Shown here: one piece after another, positions 49,501 through 60,069 of the stretch
Position numbering within the stretch: position 1 is the stretch's first letter
How the letters are laid out: each line of letters starts with the position of its first letter
NCBI RefSeq assembly: GCF_019097595.1
Contig: NC_080712.1
Coordinates: 21,448,646 to 21,512,645, forward strand
From: Hemibagrus wyckioides
Lineage: Eukaryota > Chordata > Actinopteri > Siluriformes > Bagridae
DNA: 64,000 nucleotides
Direction: 5' to 3'
The notes under the pieces: model-generated
Told to the model about the DNA's origin: nothing
What the model saw: the letters and a program-made list of their open reading frames with translations, nothing else
The model's database searches: none
Made by a program: the position numbers and the translations under genes

Positions 49501-52500
49501 AAAAAGCTTGATGATGCTTTCTATGAACTTTGACTTATACAAGTTCATCAACAATTTTCACTGTTTGAGCCTAGATGGTAGAAGTTCAGCACTGGACTTG
49601 ATAAGACCAAGACCTGATTAAGTCTTTGAGCTCCTATTGGTTGCGGTAATACGGGTTTCTCTCTTGAGCTCCACCTCTGAAATTGTATATTGAATCTACA
49701 ACATCTTCCTCTCTCTCTGTCCAATTTTAATGACGTCTGTCCTCTTTTCTGAGGTGTGGCTACTGGAAGCTCAGGGTATTGTGTCATTTGGGCAATAAAT
49801 GATGAATGATGAAGGAATGTCTGGATATCATCCACTCATGATTTATGTCATAACATTTTTCTTATAGGATATATTTTCACGCTGCAGGGCTTTTTTTGCA
49901 GTGAAATGAGGCAACCACAGTTTGTCTTGCTCCCTGACAGGCATGCCAAAACATACCTTGTAGACCTCACACTTTTTAGCAGATGCGTCATTTTTTGTTC
50001 ATCTTGATAAGTTTGCCACAGACAAGCAAAACACATCTGCTGAATGCTTACAGCCTCTTGATGCAATCTAAAATAAACTGGGCCGTATATATACAGGAGT
50101 CCCGTGTATCTATAATACTATTTATTTAACTAAAAAGCTCTAGAAATTTTAGGAGCCTGAAAATGTTCAAGTAAATAAATCTGGAATGTTCTGGAAAATA
50201 ACATATTTAGAACTTTATCTGCTCTTTCTAAATTTATGTGAATGGCAGGACAAGAATTCGGTCATTTTTTTCCACTGATATATTTGTAAGTAAACAGGTA
50301 TTTCTAAATAAATTTCTAAAAATTTTCCATACTCAGAAAATAACAATTACTACCTTAGAACAAAAATAAGTTAAAAAAAAAAAGAAAAAAAAAAAGTGTA
50401 ATTAATATGTGTGTATGTGTGTGTGTCTACAGTGCAACCTCACTCACAGCCAATGTCACTGAAGATGTAGGAGCCAATGTAGGAGAAAATGAGCACAGAG
50501 ATGGGCAGAGCGCAGTCTGACAGAATCTCCCTCATTTTTGCATGCAGGAAAGGACTGCACACACAGATTGTGTCAAAACATATCTCACTCAGCTTTAGGT
50601 CCCACAAGATGTGTGTGCTTGATCCTTACCTTCTCTTAAACTGGTATAGTGTGTACCCAACCCACAAGGTCCCAAGCATAAGAAGGAGGCAAAGTAGTGG
50701 CCGTGCTCGTGTGCACAAAATAAAGGATTCTGGGAGAGACAATAACCCTGCCCCGGTGAGGTTCGTCTCTCCTGCATTCAAGCCTGCACTTATTCGATGC
50801 AGCTCCTCTATGCTACCGTTGGCCAATGTAGGAGGATGGTAATACTTATGGAAGACTGTAAAGCATTTTGAAAGATATATTAGGTTAGGAACCATGCTGG
50901 TTTAATAGTCAATGACAGTCAAGTACAGGGAAATGCAAGTACATCAAAATGTTTTCAAAATGCATTTTGCATCGGAGACTGCGAAAGATGCAGAGACTTA
51001 CTCTTGACAGTGCCTTTGAGAGCATCTGCTACAAAAGCAACTGAAATGAACATAGCTATCACCTCCTCTATCGACCTGGAGACATAAATAAGAAACATGT
51101 ATCAATCATCTAGCAGTATGAGATAGTGAGTATGTGAGTATATGTGTGTGTGTATTTGTGTTTGAGTGTGTACGTGTATGAGACACTGACCTCTTGAAGA
51201 GCTTAACGAGCAGACTAAGGTTGAAGACACCTCCAATGATGAGGAACAGGCTGTTCCACAGACCAATGCAGGCATAAAACGCACTAAAGTCCAGGTCATA
51301 ATCATCACAGATATCTCTGATTACTGTATACACAAAGCATGCATTAAACATATCAGTAAATGCATGAATAATAAGTAACACAAAAATTAATTAAAATTGT
51401 AAAAGTTTTTCAGTATGTGTACAGATTGTGATATTGTGTTTGTTATCTAGGAACATATACTGTGTGTTGATGTACATATAAAACCTTTTTCTGTACATAT
51501 AACTATGTTGAGAGAGAAAGTGTCTATATATAATAGTTTTTAGTTATGGTTTGGTCTCTGTGTGTTGTTGCACCTAATCCATGCACAAGAGACCCAAATA
51601 ATGACATTTTCACTAAAGTAGTTTATCACAAAACTGAATTATCTGCATAAGTCAACTGGAAATATATAAAATCAACTGTTCCAAATAGACAACCTGGAAA
51701 ACCACAACCGGGGACTAGGGTTTTAAAACTGCAAAAAAAAATGTGTAACCAATGAGCAGATCAGCCGCACCTCCAGAATGTCACTGGGTCACAGATTTCA
51801 GGCACTACTCAGTTGCAAATGCAACCAAGTACCAAGAATAAAAATATTAGCAACATATATTTAAGTGTATACACCTTTAATATTATCTCATTACATACAC
51901 ATGAATTAAAGCTAAAATGTGCTTTAGCCTTATACTTATTATTTCGTTTTAAATTCAGTGCATTGGAATAAAAGTAAAGAACAGTTGATGCACTTAGTTA
52001 CGGCGTGCAAAAGTATTTGAACGAACTTTTAAAAACTGTTTAAGACTTTTTATTTCATTTCTGTTTCTGATATATGTATATGTGTATATATTTTTGGAAC
52101 ATTTAAAATGGAGTCACAACAATCTTCCCTTTAATTTCCGTGAACAGAAAAGATCTTCGAGAATTCTTCCACGAACAGTCAGATAATTCTCTCAAGTATT
52201 TCCATTAAGTTCATCAACATAAACCCACAAGCAAGACTCTCTGATTGGGAGAGACAAACCACAAATCATGCCCAAACAAACTACAGCCATACTTGATAGT
52301 TAGCCTCCTGGTTTTGTGAGTGAGAAATCCTTTCTACAACATGCTGCGGCTAACAGAGCTCTAATTCTACACACAGACTCATTACTCACTCAGAGAATGA
52401 AGTAAACAACTCTTGCCAAAACGAGATGTGTGTGAGCGTGTGAACGTGTGAGGAAGTGGGGCATCATGCATATGGGACTGCGTGGATGTGTACATCAGGT

Positions 52501-55500
52501 AGCAATATACATACTGTTGGTGAAGATAGCAATGAGAGTGTGTAAGTGTGTGTGTAAGAAATAACCATACCACTGATGAAGATGGCAATAGGTGCAGTAG
52601 TTAGGGGAATGACGAGGGGAGAACCAGCAAACAGCGAATAGATGATTCCACCTATACTCTGCCCAATGATCGTCCTCTGAACATCTAATACACACACACA
52701 CATAAAAACTCTGTAATGTATTGAAGAAAGACAGGTGTGATAATAAACTATTCTGACCACAATATTTTAATTAACAGACAGCATTTAAATTCTTGACTGG
52801 TCAAAAGCACAAAGCTAACAGTAGTCATGAGTGTAATTTCAAATCATAGGATTATATTAATTCACTCATTGTAATACGTTACTGTTTCTACACTAACAAC
52901 ATATTCACTGGCACTTGTACGGCAGATGCATCACATTATATTAGCGGTCTTATAATAAGCAGATTATTACCGTGTTGTTATTTAACAAAGAAAATATGTA
53001 TTGTTGATATAGTGTTGGGTAAGGATAGGTTTATTCTGCATTCATGAAACGAGTCTGCAGTGTCAGTGCTCTGCAACAGTCAAGTGGTTAAATCTATTCC
53101 TATACATTTTGCAGGGGTGGTTACATCTTTGATTATTTTATTATCGGCAAGTTATTATTAGTTTAACATAACATTATTAATTGCAATCTGATCATGTTTG
53201 TGTGATTATTACATATATTTTCTATTTAAAGTTCATTAGCTACAACAACTCTGGGTTGTGTGTGATGTGTGTGAGAATTCCTTCTTCTTGTCTTCACCTA
53301 TTTCTCCTCTTGTGCTTTCATCATTGAGTGATCCAAATGCAATGGCAGGTAGCAGAACGGCAATGTAGAGGAAAATGGACGTTGTCATATACTTCACTAG
53401 TGCTTTATTGTTGCCCACTATGCCTGAAACACACCCACACGCAAACAGTTATAAATACATTTTCCTGTGCACTATATACATAATCATTTGGACCGCGTGT
53501 ATGTGGCTGTTTATCGTTACCGTCGGTAAAGTCCGAGATATAGAAGGGCAGACGGCGACACAGATCCTCGTAGATGCCTCTGCCCACTCTGAAAAAATCT
53601 CTACACTACAGAGGATACAGACAGTGAGACAGCACAATTATACACACACCCTCTGAGCGAAACATGAACACACACAAACACACAGATACACACAAAAAAC
53701 AGACTAAAGGAAGACTAGACCACACAGGCATATGAATTAACACACGCAAGACTCTTGCAGAATCACAAGCAAAATCTAAAGAAAAGCTGCATCCATGCTA
53801 ACAGAACAGTTCACACTGCAGACGGGAGAAATACTGAGTTAAAGCGAGCAAACACACACACACACACACACAAAGACACTCAAAAAAAAAAAAAAAAGCG
53901 TCTCAGACATACATACACATATACACTAATACACATACACAGTCACGCCAATCACACACCCAAACAAGCACACATATACAGGCATTGACACTTTCACACA
54001 CTCGCGTACAGAAGCGCAGTTGAATCTCACTCACACAGAGCCCCCTGCACAGCAGAGAGAGAGACACAAGGTGAGCAGAGACTGCAGACTGGAGAGAGAG
54101 ACAGCCCAGCATTAGAAATACCCCACTACAATGTCACTACAAGGTTAAAGCAACAGAACAGCATTAGCAGAATCACTACAATGCAATGATGGCCATCGTC
54201 TATCTGGACACTTGCTTGAGACGTAGTAATAGCTGCTGATCAATGATGCATCGAAATCAAAAGTCTCTGGAGCATCAGAAGAAGAACAGTGCTGTCTGCT
54301 TTACAAAACCCAAATCTGAGAGTTTTGCACCAGTATTATTCTGTAAGGGATTTCATATATTAATGACATACCGCTGTTTGTGTAATTCACACAGGACACG
54401 TGAAAATGTGAATGAGAGAAACAGAAATGTAGCATGAATTGTCTTAATAGGTCAAACGTTTTATTCATGACCTGTAACGAATTGTCTCTGTAAAGGAATG
54501 TGTCTCGGCATGGAATTCCATAACACACACACACAGACACGCAGAGCCTATCTGAGGCAATTTGTAAATAGAGCCTTGGGGGATTTTGATTCATTGCATT
54601 CTATACATAATAAATTCATTTATTACATCACTGCCTGTCTGATATGTGTGTATATGTACCTGCGTACGTATGTGTTTGTTAGAGAGTGCGCGCGAGAGAG
54701 AGAAAGAGAGCGAAGGAAAGCGCGTGGGGGGGGTGGGGGGAAGGAAAGGGAATGATCTTTCTTGTGGCTGTTTTTCTGTGATGAATAGCCTTTGGTACAC
54801 ACACACACACACACACACACGCTGATACACACAAGAGCACACACACAAAATAATGATCCTCCACCTGGTTGCCATTCTTCAGATGTGTGATAGAGTAAAA
54901 AAATCAAACAAAAACAAAACTATTTGGCCCTCTTTTCACTTCCTTATGGAGAGGGCTTTTACAAGCAGGAAACCTCAGCCATGGTGGTCTGCATGGATGT
55001 GTATGCATTTGTGTATGTGTGTGTGTGCGTGTGTGTGTGTGTGTGTGCACGCACAAAATGAACAGTAAACAAGATAAATTCTCATAAACTGATACATGCT
55101 CTGTAGTAGACAATAACAAGCCAGTCACTCAAAAAAGTCAAGCGTCAGCACAGGAGGAAGTGAGAGGAAGAGCACAATGCAAGCAGGAAAATTGTGATGT
55201 AAAACAAAAGCAAAAAGGAAAAGCGTGTCTGCATGCGCTATGAATGAAAAATATCTGACAGGGAGGGTTAAAACCAAACCTCAGCTACCTACCACATACA
55301 CACTGTGATCTAATATGCTCATATACCTTGAGTGGTTTGTGGCTGTGTGGGTCGGTCTCTTCCTCCTCAACAGCGGTAGTTTTGCGCTTGGCAGCAGTCA
55401 GATGGTACCTCTGAATGACCAGTGCCTCTTTAAACTCCTCTGGAGTCTTACTCTCCAGTAGCTTCTGCCTGAATGAGATGTCTGAGAACATGCTTGCAAA

Positions 55501-56750
55501 CGTCCGGCCTAACTCCATTGCTGTCTTAGTGCTTTTCTGAAAGAGAGAGGAGAGGAGAGGAGAGGAGAGAACAGAAGAGGAGAGAAAAGGAGAGGAGAGA
55601 AGAGAAAAGGAGAGGAGAGATAAGAAGATAGTAGAAGGGAGGATAGAAGAGAGGAGAGGAGAGGAGAGGAGAGGAGAGGAGAGGAGAGGAGAGGAGAGGA
55701 GAGGAGAGGAGAGGAGAGGTGAGGAGAGGAGAGGAGAGGAGAGGAGAGGAGAGGAGAGGAGAGGAGAGGAGATATTTGAAGAGGGGACAGACAAGGAGAA
55801 GATGGCCAAAGAGAAAACAGATAAGGAGAGGAGAAGACAGGAGAGGAGAGGAGAGGAGAGGAGAGGATAATCAAAGAGAGAATAGAAGAAGAAAAGAGAG
55901 GAGAAAAGAGGAGAGGAAATGAAAGGAGAAAAAAAAATTGAAGATGAGGGGAGAAGATAGTTGAAAATAGAATAGATGAGCAGAATAAGGAGAAATGATG
56001 AGAGGATATAAAATGATAAATTAATCAAAGAGAGGATATAAGTGAAGAAAGGAGAAAAAGGAGAGGAATTGGGAGGAGAAGAGAAGAGAAGAAAGGAGAA
56101 AAGAGGAAAAAAGAGAGGGGGAGTTGTAATAGACAGGGCACTTTTTATGGCATGACTGATATTAAATTCCCATTGTACTCATATTCTTAAGCTCAATTAT
56201 AATTATTGGTTACATGTTATATAACTAAATTAATTAAGCACAACTCAAAGTAAGTCGACGCAATTATTTGACCGTGTTTTAATAATTCCTGTAATTGAAC
56301 CTTTCTGACTGAGTGACTAATCCTTTCGGTTCCTGTGAGCATATGAACGGCAGAAATGTGCAATCTAATTCTTTTGGATTACATCTAAGCATAAGACCAT
56401 TTATTTATTTTTTTTAAGTTACGTAATGTTTGTTTTGCTACAGTTTAATACACACAATGTGCAGAGAGATAAATCTGTAAAAGCAAGCAATCCTGCTTTT
56501 AGTGAAATGAGTAATTGAGCACACAAACGTGCCTCTGTATGTGTGTGATAGAGAAAGAGAGTGGCATCTGCTGTGTAGAGTGTAGCACATAATAGGAGAG
56601 AGAGGGGCTAAGGTGATTACAGTAGAGTCTAAACACAAACACCCAGATTTATGGTTCAAATATAGTTTGTGAGAACAGCAGGGATCCCAAAAAGCTTCAG
56701 GGGATAGAAATGTAGAAGGTCATGGTAGTCAGCATATATAGTGTGTGTGC

Positions 56751-56788
<38 letters not shown>

Positions 56789-58688
56789 TACCATCTTAAG
56801 CGGTGCAAGTATAAGGATGACGTAGCGGACCTCAGCACAGTTCTCCCCCCAGTTCTGAGGCCGGTCCAACCGAGAGATGCACACATGCCGCCTTTGTAAG
56901 GTCTTCACATTGCAACTGTTAGAAGTCATACAGTGTTAGACAGAATGCGCATATTATGTGTCCATATATACAATAAACATAGTGGCTTTGAAATATTGTA
57001 TTACTGTGTCTGTGTATAAGTGTTTTATTTATACTTAACGTTTTAGTATTTATGTCATTTTAGAAATGTGTACTTTTAACATATCGCTGACTGTTTATAC
57101 ATAAAGTATAAATATAAGCATTTACCTTATTTTTAGAGTTTAACCTAAAGCTTTTTATACCAGTTTTTTAGGGAATGAGACACAGATATTTGACATTTCT
57201 AAACAAAAGCCGCAAGCCAGCTATCTACAGTATGTGCACAGAGATAGATTTATAGCAGAATGAGCAAAAGAAGGGTAAATCTGATCATTTATAATATTTT
57301 CTCCTATTAACATTTTATTTATTAGTTCCGGTCAACACCCAACAGGTTTCCGGGTTTCAGCATTTGGTTTTAGACGCAGGTCAGATTTGCATCAGCCACA
57401 CAAGATAGGCGTTGGTTTCAACCATCATTTCACTACTGTAAGATATTAGGCAGTGAGCCATGAGCCTTAAATAGCTAGGCTATAGTATTGTGCTTACTAA
57501 TATAATAATACTGTATCAATAAGCACATCATTACGAAAAATATGCATACTCTATATGAAAGTGTTGAGAAGCATTTAGTGGACTCACAGGATGCAGAGCC
57601 AAGACTGCTGGTACTGGATGCCCGTAGCGGTAGCTGTCACACACTGCAGTGTCTCCGACAGCAAGTGCACTGCATGGTGGGGAAAGGTTGGGGTTAAACA
57701 AGGAGAGGGGACTGAACTGGGACAGGTGACTGGGACAGAGGCTTAGGAATAGATACATGGTCAGATAAGGTGAAGGTTTCCAGAAGAGTATGGAAATATG
57801 TTCATTCATTTCATTTACATGGAATATAGGTTTAGACCCTCTGCCCCAGGCTCCCCAGCAAAAACAAGTAATGAAAAAAGGACATGTTGAAATAAAGATG
57901 ACATACAATAACAAAAAAGTATTTATCACTACTTAATCTTTTATCACTTTACACTGGATGAAAAGGTCGACACAGACCACTGAATGAAAGAAGAAGCAGA
58001 CTGAGAGCAGCAAGACATTAGAGACCAGTGCACAACGCTGCAGCTGAAGTGAGTGACAATGAAGACCTTTCCAAAGACAGCAGCAAATGTTTAATTCAAA
58101 TTAATCAATCTGCATGAGTGTGTGCTCTATCCTCTCTTATGAAGGTATGCACTGTCTAGAATACTAAGCAAGAAGGCTTTGGGAGCACGTGTGCAAGTGT
58201 GTGTAGGTGAGGTTGTGTGTGTGAGTGTGAGTGTGCGCATGTCCTCTGGCAGAGGTGACAGGTGTGAGCTGTTCTGAATGGCCGGCAGGAACTGTGTGCA
58301 TGTGTGTGTGCGTATGTATGTGGGTGTGTGCATGCATGTGTGTGTGTGTGTGTAAGTGTGTGTGTGTGCGTATGTATGTGTGCGTATGTGTGTGTGTGTG
58401 CTGTTTAGTGAGCGGGATGGATTTCTCTGGCACACAGTCACACTGTCTCATCAATAAGACATCACACACTCACATCCAAGACGGATGGGTATCACCATGA
58501 CAACACACTCAGTACCATCGAGAAAGAGGAAAAGAGGGCCAAAGAAAAAGTGCAGGAAGAACGCAAGAAAGGTAGAATGAATAGGAGGGAAAAGGACAAA
58601 GGATGATCTAGGGTGAGAATGACATCAGTGTAAGGAATACAGCTCTTGATACTGTTTACAAATCAGTCCATAGAGAGCACTCCCTCCT

Positions 58689-58719
<31 letters not shown>

Positions 58720-58878
58720 TCTCACTATCTTTGTGAGAACCTTCCATTGACATGATCAATGCAGCTAATTAATACTATGCTAGACCTAAACTAACCCTAA
58801 CCTTAACCCCAGAAACCAAAAGCTTTTGACAAATTTTAGTTTTCCAAATATAAGCTGCAGTTTTTCTTTAAAAATCAA

Positions 58879-58909
<31 letters not shown>

Positions 58910-60024
58910 GAAGGCAAGGTGACATTCCTATCCTTGTTGATATATTTGGTCTCCACCAAGATGCAAAAACCCACACACACACATAAAGTATAGCAGCTTG
59001 CATAATAATCTTTATGCAAATGTGTGTTTGTGTGTGTGTGTGTGTGTGTGCATGTGTGTGTCCGTAGACATTTTCTGTCTCAGTGTAAACACTTCCAAAA
59101 TTCAATTTGTAAATGCTGATACATTCGACAAATAAAGCAGCATTGACTAATCAGCATGGTCCTACAGATCAGTTACAACTGTCATTCAAATCCAAAAGAA
59201 AGATGGACACAGAGCGTAAGAAGCTGATGGAGTGAGGTATATGTCACGATGATGACGGGAGGCAGGTCACATCTGTTCACATGCCCTTACCCTTATCATA
59301 GAAAAGGAAATTGGGAGACCTGTCTGCATGAGAGAATCGGAGACACAGACACACTTAGAGTTCAAAGTTCACATAGGAGAAACGGGTATAAGGTTAGACA
59401 CAGAAAAACCTGACAGCGAAACTCAGATTCACAAAATTGTATGCTGATACTCATATATACACACTCTTTCTGTAATTGAGACTGGACTGTCAGGCAGATG
59501 CTGAGGTCTGTCTCACCCCAACCCAGTTATTATTTTCCTTCATAACTCATCATTGCACTTGCACATTGGTTTGAATGAGATGTGATAGAGCTCACAAATT
59601 TAACTTCATTCTCATTTGACTATAATTTCATCTACTGCTGCCTGATAAGACTGTGTGTTGTGTGTGTGTGTGTCTGTGTGAACGTCCGTGTGCGTGTGCG
59701 CGTGCACATGAGTGCAGTGGAAACATTTCTTATACATAAACACATAACATGCTGTAAAAGCCTCACAATTAGCTTCCATTCATCACCTCACCACAGAATA
59801 TCATCAAACATTATCATATTCATGATGTTCACATTCCACAATCCAATCACACTTCAGCTCATTTGCATGCTCTCAGGCCCATGTCATTAATAAGATTCTC
59901 TCTCACATGTGAGCTTTGTATCCTAGCAACAAGGGAGAGGAGAAATGGATCATCCATGTGGTTCTGAAATAAGTTCAACATCCAATCATCATCTATGTTT
60001 TAGCACCTTCATATTAGCTTTGAA

Positions 60025-60069
<45 letters not shown>

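Larger units (their letters stand above)
47860..50447. other. slc4a11 intron between window exons 12 and 13
   Basis: Mostly a decayed mobile-element-type gene (about 48255-50075), split by a SINE (48645-49020). Confidence 0.65.
55537..56791. other. slc4a11 intron between window exons 4 and 5
   Basis: The right half (56.12-56.75 kb) is unique; the left half is the pentanucleotide tract. TA/GT repeats lie at the right end. Confidence 0.6.

Noticed and set aside
55285..56028. 247-codon frame reading Leu-Ser-Ser-Pro into slc4a11 sequence
   Set aside because: Only the last 70 codons are the real exon 5. The rest is the translated pentanucleotide intron tract, and a proper acceptor lies at 55537.
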